DNA of 64,000 nucleotides from Colwellia maritima (GTDB lineage: Bacteria > Pseudomonadota > Gammaproteobacteria > Enterobacterales > Alteromonadaceae): positions 434,001-498,000 of the forward strand of contig NZ_JAKKSL010000003.1 in NCBI RefSeq assembly GCF_022669015.1, in the 5' to 3' direction. A model generated the notes under the pieces. It saw only the letters and a program-made list of their open reading frames with translations. It was not told where the DNA came from and made no database searches. The stretch's first letter is position 1. Each line of letters opens with the position of its first letter. Below, piece by piece: positions 52,010-62,275 of this stretch. Both the position numbers and the translations under genes were made by a program.

Positions 52010-52975
52010 ATGAAGAATTTTAAAGAAATCGCTAAAAACGTAATAAACATTGAACAACAAGCGATTGCAGAATTATTGCAATATATTGATGATAATTTTG
52101 AAAAAGCCTGCCACATAATGTATCAATGCCAAGGCCGTGTTATCGTTATTGGTATGGGAAAATCAGGTCATATAGGCGGTAAAATTGCAGCCACATTAGC
52201 CAAGACTGGCACCCCAGCCTTTTTCGTTCATCCCGGCGAAGCAAGTCATGGTGATTTAGGTATGATCACTAAAGATGATGTGGTGTTAACCATTTCCAAC
52301 TCAGGCGAAACGGGCGAAGTGTTAGCGATAATCCCCGTAATAAAGCGCATTGGTGCCAAGCTTATTTCTATGACAGGCAATACAAGCTCTACCTTAGCAA
52401 AATTAGCCGACACACATGTTTGCATTAAAATCACAACGGAAGCCTGTCCGTTAGGATTAGCGCCTACATCAAGTACAACAGCAACCTTGGTTATGGGAGA
52501 TGCAATGGCTGTTGCCTTACTCAATGCGCGTGGTTTTACCGCTGATGACTTTGCTTTATCCCATCCAGGGGGCAGTTTAGGAAAACGTTTATTACTGCGT
52601 TTAAGCGATATTATGCATCAAGGGGAGCGTTTGCCTGTGATTTCTGAAAATGCGCTAATCAAAGAAGCTTTAGTTGAAATGTCATTAAAAGGCCTAGGAA
52701 TGACTGCAATTGTTAATGCTAAAAATCAACTTGTTGGGTTATTTACCGATGGTGATTTACGCAGAATTCTTGACCTTCAAATCGACATACATCAAGATAA
52801 AATAACAACCGTTATGACCAAATCGCCTACGGTGGCACAAGCCGATATGCTAGCAGCACAAGCCCTTAATATTATGGAAGATAAAAAGATTAATGGTTTG
52901 ATCATAGTAGATGAACATCATTCACCTATCGGAGCAATGAACATGCATGATTTGCTAAGATCAGGAGTACTCTAA
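52010..52975 (+). CDS. kdsD: Arabinose 5-phosphate isomerase KdsD
   Basis: 321 residues from ATG 52010; the frame is open further back into yrbG but homology begins here (KNFKEIAKNVINIEQQAIAEL). SIS domain: VIGMGKSGHIGGKIAATLAKTGTPAFFVHPGEASHGDLGMI and ISNSGETGEV. Two CBS domains follow from about residue 205 (IMHQGERLPVI, VMTKSPTVAQ). Role: ribulose 5-phosphate to arabinose 5-phosphate, the first step of Kdo synthesis for LPS. The stop is immediately followed by the kdsC start. Confidence 0.95.
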   Translation: MKNFKEIAKNVINIEQQAIAELLQYIDDNFEKACHIMYQCQGRVIVIGMGKSGHIGGKIAATLAKTGTPAFFVHPGEASHGDLGMITKDDVVLTISNSGETGEVLAIIPVIKRIGAKLISMTGNTSSTLAKLADTHVCIKITTEACPLGLAPTSSTTATLVMGDAMAVALLNARGFTADDFALSHPGGSLGKRLLLRLSDIMHQGERLPVISENALIKEALVEMSLKGLGMTAIVNAKNQLVGLFTDGDLRRILDLQIDIHQDKITTVMTKSPTVAQADMLAAQALNIMEDKKINGLIIVDEHHSPIGAMNMHDLLRSGVL

Positions 52976-53558
52976 GTGAATAAGAACATAAACGCTCGGC
53001 CAAAAATGCTTGTTAAAACTCTTTATGGAGACATCTCAAAGGGTGTATTTGAACGCGCAAAAAAAATAAAATTATTAGTATGTGATGTTGATGGCGTTTT
53101 CTCTGACGGTCGAATTTACTTGGGCAACGACGGCGAAGAACTAAAAGCATTTCACACCAAAGATGGCTTTGGCATCAAAGCACTTGGCAATAGTGGTGTG
53201 GATGTTGCCATCATCACGGGTCGTCGTTCTGCCATTGTCGCTAATCGTATGTCTGCTTTGAATGTAAAGCACATAGTACAAGGACAGGAAAATAAGCTAC
53301 CAAAGACTTAAACACTTAGCAAAACAACTTAACCTGGCGCCTGATGAAATAGCTTATATTGGCGACGACATACCTGATTTAGCCTGTATTATATACGTAG
53401 GTTTAGGAATTGCGGTCTCTGATGCCCATCCGGGCGTGTCGATAAAAGCTGATTACACCACATTTACCCAGGGTGGCTTTGGCGCGGTTCGCGAAGTTTG
53501 TGACTTAATAATGCAATCACAAGGCGCACTTGACGATGCAACGGGCGCGAGTATATGA
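52976..53558 (+). CDS. kdsC: Kdo-8-phosphate phosphatase KdsC, frame broken near 53302
   Basis: About 194 residues when rejoined. GTG 52976 directly follows the kdsD stop. HAD motifs: LLVCDVDGVFSDG (motif I), VAIITGRRS (motif II), and YIGDDIPDLACI (motif IV). Removing one A from CTACCAAAGAC (53299-53305) gives ENKLPRLKHLAKQL. The TGA overlaps the lptC ATG (ATGA). Role: releases Kdo from Kdo-8-phosphate. Required for LPS inner core. Confidence 0.93.
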
Positions 53559-54205
53559 CCCGCACAACTTTTTTAACTTTTTTAATCTTAGTACTGGGTG
53601 CAATGGCTTACGGTATTATTGAGTGGCGACAGTCAACAATACTACCTGATGAAACTATTGAAAGTAAACTCACCCCTGATTTTATAGCAGAAGCACTAAA
53701 AACAGATATCTACACTAAATCTGGACAGCTTTCCCACGTCATCGTTGCTGATCGTATGGAGCATTACGCAAAGCTTGAAGTAACTCACTTTGAATTACCA
53801 AATTATACCTTATATCCACAAAACAGCTCAGCAAAAACGAGTAAACCTAGCACGTTAAGTACTGATGATTCCAAAGATAAGCCCCCCTTAACGGCTCAAC
53901 CTGAAAAAAATGCGCTACCGTGGAATATTAGTGCAAAAGAGGCAACACTTTATAAAAACAATAGGGTTATTTTAAATCATCGCGTACACTTAAGCGCAAC
54001 CGATGAAAATAGCTTAATACAAGAAATACATTGCAAGTATTTAGAACTCGACTTAAATACCAATATTATCAGCTCCGATCAAACCGTGATGGTACAAGGG
54101 AAGGACTTCACTATGTATGGCTCTGGCCTGATAATTGACTTAAACACTAAACAGATGACATTAACTGAACATGTACGTACTATTTATAAAAAGAACAATA
54201 GTTAA
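53555..54205 (+). CDS. lptC: LPS export protein LptC
   Basis: Intact, 216 residues. One N-terminal membrane helix (TTFLTFLILVLGAMAYGIIEW), then a periplasmic jellyroll with DFIAEALKTDIYTKSGQLSHVIVADRMEHY and QEIHCKYLELDLNTNIISSDQTV. A Ser/Lys-rich insert at about residues 90-115 is longer than in E. coli. Role: joins LptB2FG to LptA in the LPS bridge. Overlaps kdsC by 4 bases. Confidence 0.92.
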   Translation: MTRTTFLTFLILVLGAMAYGIIEWRQSTILPDETIESKLTPDFIAEALKTDIYTKSGQLSHVIVADRMEHYAKLEVTHFELPNYTLYPQNSSAKTSKPSTLSTDDSKDKPPLTAQPEKNALPWNISAKEATLYKNNRVILNHRVHLSATDENSLIQEIHCKYLELDLNTNIISSDQTVMVQGKDFTMYGSGLIIDLNTKQMTLTEHVRTIYKKNNS

Positions 54206-54212
54206 TCCCTTG

Positions 54213-54722
54213 ATGGCTATTAAAAAAATCAGTAAAAGCTTACTCATTGGCTCATTGCTTTATGGGTTAACAACACCTGTAATCGCGGCAAAAAAAGATC
54301 TGACACAAGAGATCACGATAAAATCAAAGCGCCAATCAGCTGATTTAAAAAACAAAATTGCAAGCTATTTAGATGATGTAAGTATAAGCCAAGGTACCAT
54401 TTCTATCGTGGCAGATATTGTGCAAGTTTATAGTGGTATTGATAGTAATACCAAAGAAAAATCAGACACTTATCTTGCTAAAGGTCAACCCGCTATTTTT
54501 AAACAAGCCTTAGAAGACGGTAGTCTAATCACCTTACAAGCCAATGAAATAAAATACCAACCAGATCTCCACATCATCACGGTTTCAGGCAATGCACAAG
54601 TTAAACAGGCCGGCAGCAAAGTCACTGGTGAAACAATAACTTACAACACGTTAAGCGAAAAGCTTGAAGCCATAAGTAGAAATGATGACTCTGTAACCAC
54701 TATTTTACAGCCACTCAAATAA
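54213..54722 (+). CDS. lptA: LPS transport periplasmic protein LptA
   Basis: 169 residues from ATG 54213, chosen because AIKKISKSLLIGSLLYGLTTPVIA is a signal peptide; an earlier in-frame ATG lies inside lptC. OstA domain: ITIKSKRQSADLKNKIASYLDDVSISQGTISIVADIV and TYLAKGQPAIFKQALEDGSLI. Role: the periplasmic bridge carrying LPS from LptC to LptD. Starts 7 bases after lptC. Confidence 0.93.
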   Translation: MAIKKISKSLLIGSLLYGLTTPVIAAKKDLTQEITIKSKRQSADLKNKIASYLDDVSISQGTISIVADIVQVYSGIDSNTKEKSDTYLAKGQPAIFKQALEDGSLITLQANEIKYQPDLHIITVSGNAQVKQAGSKVTGETITYNTLSEKLEAISRNDDSVTTILQPLK

Positions 54723-54746
54723 AAGCTCAGCAAGATAAAAAAGACA

Positions 54747-55511
54747 ATGATGGTAACCATGAATAGTACTGAAAATACGCCAATAGAATCAACCTTGATA
54801 GCCCAAGGATTATCTAAGTCTTATAAAAATAATAAAGTAGTAAAAAGCGTTAGTTTAACAGTAAAAGCAGGCCAAATCGTAGGTCTCCTTGGTCCTAACG
54901 GAGCAGGAAAAACCACATCTTTTTATATGATTGTTGGTTTAGTACCCAATGACGATGGTCAAATTATTCTTAACAATGAGGATGTCACCCTTGCACCCAT
55001 GCATGAACGTGCACGCCGTGGCATAGGTTACTTACCCCAAGAAGCATCTATTTTTAGAAAGCTTACCGTCACTGACAACATTATGGCAATTCTGCAAACA
55101 AGAAAAGACCTTAATGAACACGATAGACAGGGTAAGCTTGAACATTTACTAGAAGAATTTAACATAAGTCATATTAAAGATAACTTAGGTATGAGTTTAT
55201 CTGGTGGCGAAAGAAGACGTGTAGAAATTGCTAGGGCTTTAGCCGCTGAACCGCAGTTTATATTGCTTGACGAACCCTTCGCCGGGGTTGATCCAATCTC
55301 AGTTGGCGACATCAAAAAAATTATTATACATCTTAAAAATCGCGGTATTGGTATCTTAATTACCGATCATAATGTGCGTGAAACACTTGATGTATGTGAG
55401 CATGCTTACATTGTTAGCCACGGAGAAATTATTGCCGAAGGTGACGCGAATCAAATTCTTGCAAATCAAAAGGTAAGAGATGTATACCTTGGCGAACAAT
55501 TCACGCTATAG
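54747..55511 (+). CDS. lptB: LPS export ABC transporter ATPase LptB
   Basis: Up to 254 residues; ATG at 54747, 54750 or 54759 are all possible, and [10 protein letters not shown] (54759) is closest to homologous length. Walker [18 protein letters not shown]-loop YLPQEASIF, signature [15 protein letters not shown], Walker [14 protein letters not shown]. Role: drives LPS extraction with LptFG. lptF and lptG are not in the window. Followed by 96 bases and then rpoN. Confidence 0.94.
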   Translation: MMVTMNSTENTPIESTLIAQGLSKSYKNNKVVKSVSLTVKAGQIVGLLGPNGAGKTTSFYMIVGLVPNDDGQIILNNEDVTLAPMHERARRGIGYLPQEASIFRKLTVTDNIMAILQTRKDLNEHDRQGKLEHLLEEFNISHIKDNLGMSLSGGERRRVEIARALAAEPQFILLDEPFAGVDPISVGDIKKIIIHLKNRGIGILITDHNVRETLDVCEHAYIVSHGEIIAEGDANQILANQKVRDVYLGEQFTL

Positions 55512-55607
55512 TTAACACAGAGATTTAAAACTTAGACTATGCTTACATTATGATGATGAAAGTTTAATTAAGTAAATAACATTATTAATAGGAATTAGAA
55601 AACGTAG

Positions 55608-57130
55608 ATGCGCCCAACTCTGCAGCTCCGAATAGGACAACACCTAACCATGACGCCACAACTGCAACAAGCGATTAAGCTGTTGCAGTTGTCAACGTTA
55701 GAACTTCAGCAAGAAATTCAAGAAGTGCTTGAAAGTAATCCTCTTCTTGAAGTTAATGAGCAACAAGCATCTGATGCCAACGCTGATAATGATTCGAATA
55801 ACAATTCAGAGAACCTTGAAGAAGCGTTTTCGGCGACAATTTCTGAAAAAACAGCCACGGATGGTAGTGAAGATTCCTCTGCAACGATTGATGAAATTAG
55901 CACAACAGAAGCCATGGAAAAAAATGATATTCCTGAAGAGTTAAATATCGATACTACCTGGGAAGAGAGTTACAGTGCAGGAACATCGAATACAGGCGCA
56001 ATAAGTAGCCCAGGTGAAGATTACACTTATCAAGGTGAAACAAGCGACTCAATTCAAGATCATCTTTTATGGCAAATGGAGTTAACCCCTTTTTCTGAAA
56101 CCGATAGAGCTGTTGCGATAGCTATTATTGAAGCCGTCGATGATGCCGGTTATCTAACGGTACCAAGTGAAGAGATTTTAGAAAGTGTTGGTATTGAAGG
56201 GCCGGAACTTGATGAGGTAGAAGCAGTATTAAAACGTATTAATGTCTTCGATCCTATTGGTGTTGCTGCTCGCTCAATTGCGGATTGCTTACTGATACAA
56301 TTGAATCAATTTGATCCTGCGACCCCCTTTTTAAATGAAAGTAAATTGGTCATCAAAGAACATATTGATCTACTCGGCAATCGAGATTATCGCCAACTCA
56401 TGCGTAAAACTCGTCTTAAAGAAGATCAATTACGTGAAGTAATGCGGTTAATTCAAAGCTTAAACCCGCGACCTGGTGATGTTATTGCTAAAAATGATGA
56501 TCAATATGTTATTCCTGATGTGTCGGTAGAGAAAAAAATGGTCGTTGGGTAGTAGAATTAAACCCTGACACGGCCCCCAAACTGTCGGTAAATCAACAAT
56601 ATGCGGCCATGACTAAAACCACGAAATCGTCCAACACCGATGGGCAATTTATACGTGCCAACTTACAAGAAGCCAAGTGGTTTATTAAGAGCTTAGAGTC
56701 ACGTAATGACACCTTATTAAAAGTGTCTAATTGTATCGTCCAACGTCAGCAAGGCTTCTTCGAACATGGCGCTGAAGCTATGCGTCCCATGGTGTTAAAT
56801 GATATTGCTGAAGCAGTAGATATGCACGAGTCTACTATTTCTCGTGTTACTACCCAAAAATACATGCACACTCCTCGAGGTATTTTCGAATTAAAATACT
56901 TTTTTTCAAGTCATGTTAGCACTGAAAATGGCGGCGAATGTTCATCAACCGCCATTCGTTCTTTAATTAAAAAACTCATTTTAGCGGAAACACCTGCTAA
57001 GCCGCTAAGTGATAGTAAAATGGCTGACTTACTAGCCGAGCAGGGAATTAACGTTGCGAGACGAACCATAGCCAAATATCGAGAATCTTTGTCTATTCCA
57101 CCGTCAAATCAACGCAAGAGTTTATTATAA
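55608..57130 (+). CDS. rpoN: RNA polymerase sigma-54 factor RpoN, frame broken near 56535
   Basis: About 508 residues when rejoined. Region I starts [28 protein letters not shown], followed by an acidic region II of about 100 residues. The core-binding domain has [15 protein letters not shown]. The break is in the A7 run 56532-56538, where one more A restores [14 protein letters not shown]. The C-terminus has the RpoN box [12 protein letters not shown]. Role: nitrogen, motility and envelope promoters. Its gene order with hpf, ptsN and rapZ is conserved. Confidence 0.95.
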
Positions 57131-57173
57131 CAGCTATTGTACTAGCTCAATTTAGATAATAAGGATCGAACTT

Positions 57174-57461
57174 ATGCAAATTAACCTTACTGGCCACCAT
57201 GTAGACCTAACTTCATCATTACGCGATTACGTTAATACAAAATTTGATAAATTAGAACGACATTTTGATCACATCACTAATGTGCATGTGGTACTGACGG
57301 TGGAAAAGTTAGATCAAAAGGCAGAAGCCACAGTACATCTGAAAGGCAGCGAAATTCATGCCTCTGCAGTCAATGCTGATATGTATACATCAATAGATAC
57401 TTTAATTGATAAATTAGATCGTCAAGTGCTCAAATATAAAGGCAAGCTATCTCAACATTAG
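57174..57461 (+). CDS. hpf: Ribosome hibernation-promoting factor HPF (short form)
   Basis: Intact, 95 residues: QINLTGHHVDLTSSLRDYVNTKFDKLERHFDHITNVHVVL, then KAEATVHLKGSEIHASAVNADMY. An AAGGA Shine-Dalgarno is 11 bases before ATG 57174. Length shows the short gammaproteobacterial form, which promotes 100S dimers together with RMF. It lies 43 bases after rpoN. Confidence 0.95.
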   Translation: MQINLTGHHVDLTSSLRDYVNTKFDKLERHFDHITNVHVVLTVEKLDQKAEATVHLKGSEIHASAVNADMYTSIDTLIDKLDRQVLKYKGKLSQH

Positions 57462-57479
57462 CGCTACAATATAAAAATT

Positions 57480-57932
57480 ATGACTCTACAAGATATATTA
57501 ACACTGGACTGCACACAATGTGCAGTCCCAGTTCAAAGTAAAAAACGCCTACTTGAACAAATTTGCCTACTTGCTGCTAAACAATTAGGAACTGCTAATT
57601 CAACCGACCTACTCGATAGTTTACTCGATAGAGAAAAAATGGGTAGTACAGGTATTGGCAACGGCATTGCTATCCCACATGGTAGATTAAATAATACAGA
57701 CAAAGCCATTGCCGTCTTTTTAACAACGCAGCAAGCCATAGATTTTGATGCTATTGATAATCAACCTGTCGATATATTTATCTGCTTATTTGTTCCCGAA
57801 AACAGCACACAAGAACACTTAGAAACACTGCAAAGTATAGCCAAACTATTTAGTGATCGTAAAACGGCAAAGCAAGTTCGGAAATGTGTAAATCAACAAG
57901 AAATGTTTAACCTTATTCAACAAGCAACTTAA
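57480..57932 (+). CDS. ptsN: Nitrogen-PTS EIIA component PtsN
   Basis: Intact, 150 residues. The phosphorylated His67 lies in GIGNGIAIPHGRL, and LDREKMGSTGIGNG is conserved. Role: EIIA-Ntr, the output of the Ntr phosphorelay, controlling potassium transport and other targets by its phosphorylation state. Its phosphodonor NPr is encoded 0.9 kb downstream; EI-Ntr (ptsP) is not in the window. It starts 18 bases after hpf. Confidence 0.95.
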   Translation: MTLQDILTLDCTQCAVPVQSKKRLLEQICLLAAKQLGTANSTDLLDSLLDREKMGSTGIGNGIAIPHGRLNNTDKAIAVFLTTQQAIDFDAIDNQPVDIFICLFVPENSTQEHLETLQSIAKLFSDRKTAKQVRKCVNQQEMFNLIQQAT

Positions 57933-58009
57933 GTTGCAATGACTTAAAATTTATCCGATGTCACGCCCCGTTTCTCGGAATTTTTTATCTGCAACTCGAG
58001 ACTTAATTT

Positions 58010-58864
58010 ATGAAACTTATTATTGTTAGTGGACGTTCAGGCTCAGGTAAATCAGTTGCGCTTAGGGTTTTAGAAGATTTAGGCTACTATTGTGTTGATA
58101 ATATTCCTGTTAACTTACTACCCGCATTGGCACATACCGTAATTCACGATTACGAAAATGTTGCCGTGAGTTTAGATGTTCGAAATTTGCCGAATAACCC
58201 GAGTGATATTTTAGAGGTTATTGAATACCTGCCTAGCGCCGTAGAAGTTACTACTTTATTTTTAGATGCGGATGATAATGATTTGATCCGTCGTTTCAGT
58301 GAAACCAGACGATTACATCCACTAATTAAAAAAAATATCCCCTTAGATCAAGCCATAGCATTAGAAAAAAAACTATTAACACCTATTTCTACTAAAGCTG
58401 ATTTATACATTAATACTACACAGTTAAGCCCACACCAATTAGCTGATTTAGTACGCGAACGAATTCTTGGTAAAAAAACAGGCTCAATGGTACTCGTTTT
58501 TGAATCTTTCGGTTTTAAACATGGTATTCCAACTGATGCTGACTATGTTTTTGATGCCCGGTTTTTACCTAATCCACACTGGGAAAAAGAATTAAAAGCC
58601 TATACGGGGTTAGATCAACCCGTAAAAGATTTCCTTGCCAGTCAACCGATCGTGACAAAATTTGTTTGGCAAATTAATAGCTTTATGATGACCTGGCTAC
58701 CACACTTAGAGCGTAACAATCGAAGTTACGTTACAATCGCTATTGGTTGCACTGGCGGTAAACACCGCTCTGTTTATATTGCAGAATTATTGTCTAGTAA
58801 CTTTCGTAAAGAAAAAAAAGATGTGCAAACTCACCACAGAGATATGAAAAAAATTAAAGAGTAA
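58010..58864 (+). CDS. rapZ: RNase adapter RapZ
   Basis: Intact, 284 residues. Walker A SGRSGSGKSVALRVLEDLG, then YYCVDNIPVNLLP and DVRNLP. The C-terminal domain has SFGFKHGIPTDADYVFDARFLPNPHW and GCTGGKHRSVYIAE. Role in E. coli: binds GlmZ sRNA and presents it to RNase E, controlling glucosamine-6-phosphate synthesis. It is next to ptsN and ptsO. Confidence 0.95.
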   Translation: MKLIIVSGRSGSGKSVALRVLEDLGYYCVDNIPVNLLPALAHTVIHDYENVAVSLDVRNLPNNPSDILEVIEYLPSAVEVTTLFLDADDNDLIRRFSETRRLHPLIKKNIPLDQAIALEKKLLTPISTKADLYINTTQLSPHQLADLVRERILGKKTGSMVLVFESFGFKHGIPTDADYVFDARFLPNPHWEKELKAYTGLDQPVKDFLASQPIVTKFVWQINSFMMTWLPHLERNNRSYVTIAIGCTGGKHRSVYIAELLSSNFRKEKKDVQTHHRDMKKIKE

Positions 58865-58870
58865 ATAACC

Positions 58871-59170
58871 ATGACTTCAAAACTGGCTCATGACGATATA
58901 ATAATAAGTAAAGAATTAACCATTATTAACAAGCTTGGCTTACATGCGCGAGCAGCAAGTAAATTAGCACAACTTTGTCAAAAATTTACGGCAAAAATCA
59001 CATTAACTTTAGGAGATAAAGAAGCCGATGCTAGTAGTATAATGGCAATTATGTTGCTTGCCGGCGCGCAAGGGAAAATAGTAAAGGTTACCGCACAAGG
59101 AATAGATGCATTAAACGCATTAAACGCAATAGCTCAACTCATTGGCGACAAGTTTGACGAAGAAGAATAA
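58871..59170 (+). CDS. ptsO: Phosphocarrier protein NPr (HPr-like)
   Basis: Intact, 99 residues. The phosphorylated His25 is in KLGLHARAASKLAQL, and DASSIMAIMLLAG replaces the regulatory-Ser region. The N-terminus is about 10 residues longer than E. coli NPr; a later start at Met-less positions is not available, so ATG 58871 is kept. Role: passes phosphate from EI-Ntr to PtsN. Last gene of the block, 6 bases after rapZ. Confidence 0.94.
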   Translation: MTSKLAHDDIIISKELTIINKLGLHARAASKLAQLCQKFTAKITLTLGDKEADASSIMAIMLLAGAQGKIVKVTAQGIDALNALNAIAQLIGDKFDEEE

Positions 59171-59239
59171 TTGACAGCAAATACGTAAAATAGCTGCAAG
59201 AAACACAAACTTACGATAAACTTATTCGTGATTAAAAGA

Positions 59240-59289
59240 ATACTAACGTGATTAAATGACCTTTTACGGACGTTTAATCACGTTAGTAT
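59240..59289. promoter_or_regulatory. 17-bp perfect inverted repeat before mgtE
   Basis: ATACTAACGTGATTAAA at 59240-59256 is repeated in inverse at 59273-59289, around a 16-base loop with no mismatches. It ends 31 bases before the mgtE ATG. It is not followed by a T-tract, so it is not a standard terminator. It could be a terminator for ptsO by pairing alone, an operator, or an mRNA hairpin that affects mgtE translation. Confidence 0.7.
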
Positions 59290-59320
59290 AGTTTGTCACA
59301 CTAACATCCAAGTAATCTCT

Positions 59321-60680
59321 ATGCCTGACATAATAGAACAAGAAAATATCCAACAAAGACTACATCAAGTTAATGAAGCATTTGATAGTGGTATGTTTGT
59401 TTATGTGCGTAGATTATTACAAGACATGACCGCTTACGATCTTGCTCTTTTTCTTGAATCTTCACCCGCTAAAAGTCGTGCCGTATTATGGCAACTTATT
59501 GACGCTGAACACCATGGTGAAGTCCTTGAAGAACTGAATGAAGAAGTACGTAAAGGCATCTTGCAAAGTATGCGCCCTGAAAAACTGGCTGCTGTTGCTG
59601 AAGGGATGGATGTTGATGATTTAGCGGAAGTATTACGTACCCTCCCCGACAGAGAATATAGAGAAGTACTTAACTCTATGGACTCGCAAGACAGAAGCCG
59701 AGTAGAAACAGCCCTGTCGTACGATGAAGATACTGCTTGGTGGTATCATGAATACGGATACTATCACTTTACGCCCAGAAGTGAGTGTTGATGTAGTATT
59801 ACGTTACCTAAGGCTCAAAGGACAATTACCCGAAGCTACTGACTCTTTTTATGTGGTTGACAGAAATAATCGTTTTATTGGCGCCGTATCGTTGGCCGCC
59901 ATCGTTACAGCTAAACCAGAAGTGATTATTTCAAGCTTGATTGATTCAGAAATAGAAGCTGTGCAAGCCAACATGGAAGAGGCTGAAGTCGCTCAGCTAT
60001 TTGAAAAACATGATTGGTTTTCTGCCCCTGTTGTTGATCAAGAAGGACACTTACTTGGCCGTATCACAATAGATGATGTTATTGATATTATTCGTGAAGA
60101 TGCTGAACACACCATGATGAGTATGGCCGGTTTAGATGACGAAGCCGATACCTTTGCACCAGTTATTAAAAGTACAAAACAGCGTTCATTATGGTTAGGT
60201 GTTAACCTCATTACTGCATTATTAGCCGTTGCTGTTACTAGCATGTTTGAAGGTATTTTCCAACAATTGGCTATTTTAGCTGTACTCAATTCTTTAGTCC
60301 CGAGTATGGGTGGCGTTGCAGGTAATCAAACGTTAACACTGGTTATCCGAGGCATGGCTTTAGGCCATGTAGGTAACCGTAATGCAAGGGCACTATTAAA
60401 TAAAGAAGTCGCGATAGGCTTTTTAAACGGCGTTATTTGGGCGTTGTTAATTGCTACTGTTGTTTCTGTTTGGAAACAAGATTTGATGTTAGGCGCGGTC
60501 ATCGCCTTTGCCATGTTAATGAATATGACCGCTGCCGGCTTAGCCGGTGTTACTATTCCATTATTTTTAAAACGCCTTAATATTGATCCTGCACTTGCCG
60601 GTGGCGTTATTATCACCACCGTTACCGATGTTGTGGGTATTTTTGCCTTTTTAGGTACTGCAACTCTCTTGCTCACCTAA
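59321..60680 (+). CDS. mgtE: Magnesium transporter MgtE, frame broken near 59737
   Basis: About 453 residues when rejoined. The N-terminal helical domain has VYVRRLLQDMTAYDLALFLESSP; two CBS domains follow, then five membrane helices with VPSMGGVAGNQTLTLVIRG and DVVGIFAFLGTATLLL. Removing one T at GCTTGGTGG (59735-59740) restores DTAGGIMNTDTITLRPEV, the CBS entry. Role: Mg2+ channel gated by Mg2+ on its cytosolic domains. A perfect inverted repeat lies just before it. Confidence 0.94.
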
Positions 60681-60950
60681 ACTATGGCATTAGCCAATAC
60701 TTAATTTGAACCATGTATTCATAAATAAATTTGAATTTATTTAATTATCTACTAAGGTTTCTAGGTAGAGTACATTTTGCTACTCATAATTTACGATTGT
60801 CGTAATAGGCAAGGATGTTGTCAATTTCTTAGAAGTTAGTTTCTTACCCTAATTTAATCGTACGGTTTAATTGTACTATTTAATCGCCCAAAATAGCTGA
60901 AATTAAATACTTATTTTCGTTAGTTAGGCATATTTAAAAAGGGGAAAATA

Positions 60951-61613
60951 ATGTCTGTTAATCAAATATCATATGATGAAGCAAGAAAACAAATGAAACC
61001 AGGGGATGTTATCGCGTTCGGCGGCAAAGGCCATTTCTCAGAAATCATTAAATTTGCTACATTTTCTACCGTCTCTCATGTAGGTGTTATACTTCAAACA
61101 AAAATATCTGAAGATGACACCGGGCGTTTTTTCAACCAAATTATTGAATCAACCTCCCTCAATGGATTTAACGGTGTCAACATATCTAGATTCAGTGATC
61201 GAATCAATACCTATGAAGGTGAATTATGGTGGCTGCCGCTGAGTGATAATCATAGAGCCGCTTTTGATGCAAAATCCTTTTACAATTTTTTATTTAATCA
61301 AGCAAAAGATAAAAAACCTTACGATATGCCACAAGCGATAAAGTCTGCCGTTGATGCTTTAGATAACTTACCCTTTGGCGCACGCGGGCCAACATACAAC
61401 AAAGAAGACTTTAGCAAATTCTTTTGCTCTGAACTCGTGGCTGCCGGTTTAGAAATCTCAGGGGCTGTCGATTCAATTAACGCTTCAGAAGTAACACCAA
61501 TAGACCTATGCCGTTGGAATATATATCAAAACAATTATTATCAATTAAAAGGTGATTCAGATAAAAAAATATCACGATTCAATACTTCACCCCCTTCTCA
61601 TTGGAATAATTAA
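60951..61613 (+). CDS. YiiX/YebB-like permuted NlpC/P60 cysteine peptidase
   Basis: Intact, 220 residues. The family is a permuted papain fold in which His comes before Cys: MKPGDVIAFGGKG opens the domain, His43 is in STVSHVGVILQ, and Cys159 is in KFFCSELVAAGLE. There is no signal peptide, so it is cytoplasmic or exported by another route. Family knowledge: YiiX-like proteins are putative amidases or peptidases of mostly unknown substrate. ATG 60951 follows an AGGGG Shine-Dalgarno. The 270-base gap upstream holds no visible gene. Confidence 0.83.
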   Translation: MSVNQISYDEARKQMKPGDVIAFGGKGHFSEIIKFATFSTVSHVGVILQTKISEDDTGRFFNQIIESTSLNGFNGVNISRFSDRINTYEGELWWLPLSDNHRAAFDAKSFYNFLFNQAKDKKPYDMPQAIKSAVDALDNLPFGARGPTYNKEDFSKFFCSELVAAGLEISGAVDSINASEVTPIDLCRWNIYQNNYYQLKGDSDKKISRFNTSPPSHWNN

Positions 61614-61781
61614 CCAGACAAACTCAATTACTTCAAGTACATTTATTCTCTACTTGGGCCGATATTTACGAATGAGTTTAGCAAACTCATTCTTGTCAGT
61701 TGTCGCTATAGTAACTTTTATTTGGAATCATGTTGATACCTGCATATTAGCCAGATATAAATCCTAATTCCCTGAATTATT

Positions 61782-62186
61782 CTACAGATGTAGCAAAATA
61801 GACTGTTGCTCTTTCTTAGTCATTTTATTCACCACCAACATAAATGAATTATCCATCATGCGCTCAATTTCTCCTCGGGGAATAGAACCATCAAGAATAA
61901 TCGTATTCCATTGCGCTTTATTCATATGATAACCAGGAATAACACTTGTGAAAATATCACGTAGCATGACCGCTTCGTCAGGATCACATTTTAGGTTAAT
62001 GCAATAATACCCTGCCATTTTGCTACCAGTATCCTTTTCATTTCCTTTTCCAAAAGACAACGTCGCAAACATTTTCTGTTTAACTCGAAATACTTTGACA
62101 TCATCCCCAAAGGGATAATACAAAGTGCTAGCGGGCTTGGCGAGCAAGTAACGTTCAGCTTGCTGTACTGTAAGGCTTTCTGTCAT
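61782..62186 (-). CDS. MmcQ/YjbR family protein
   Basis: 134 residues from ATG 62186; a GTG 9 bases earlier is also possible. It has the YjbR pattern: AERYLLAKPASTLYYPFGDDVKVFRVKQKMFATLS, INLKCDPDEAVMLRDIF and MNKAQWNTIILDGSIPRGEIERMMDNSF. Family knowledge: the CyaY-like fold is called DNA-binding, but the role is unknown. It lies 89 bases after the TonB receptor gene on the same strand. Confidence 0.88.
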   Translation of the reverse strand: MTESLTVQQAERYLLAKPASTLYYPFGDDVKVFRVKQKMFATLSFGKGNEKDTGSKMAGYYCINLKCDPDEAVMLRDIFTSVIPGYHMNKAQWNTIILDGSIPRGEIERMMDNSFMLVVNKMTKKEQQSILLHL

Positions 62187-62275
62187 GTTTTTCACTTTTA
62201 AACACCTACTATTTATTATTTACAATCCAGATAATAAAGGGCATTTAATTAGTTATTAGACCAACTCTATTCTAA

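Noticed and set aside
53290-53310. Programmed ribosomal frameshifting as an explanation for the split frames
   Set aside because: Breaks occur in many unrelated genes, in both directions, without slippery heptamers plus downstream structures in a common layout.
61552-61767. Small plus-strand frame overlapping the end of the YiiX-like gene
   Set aside because: It overlaps the real gene in another frame, has no ribosome binding site and shows no family pattern.
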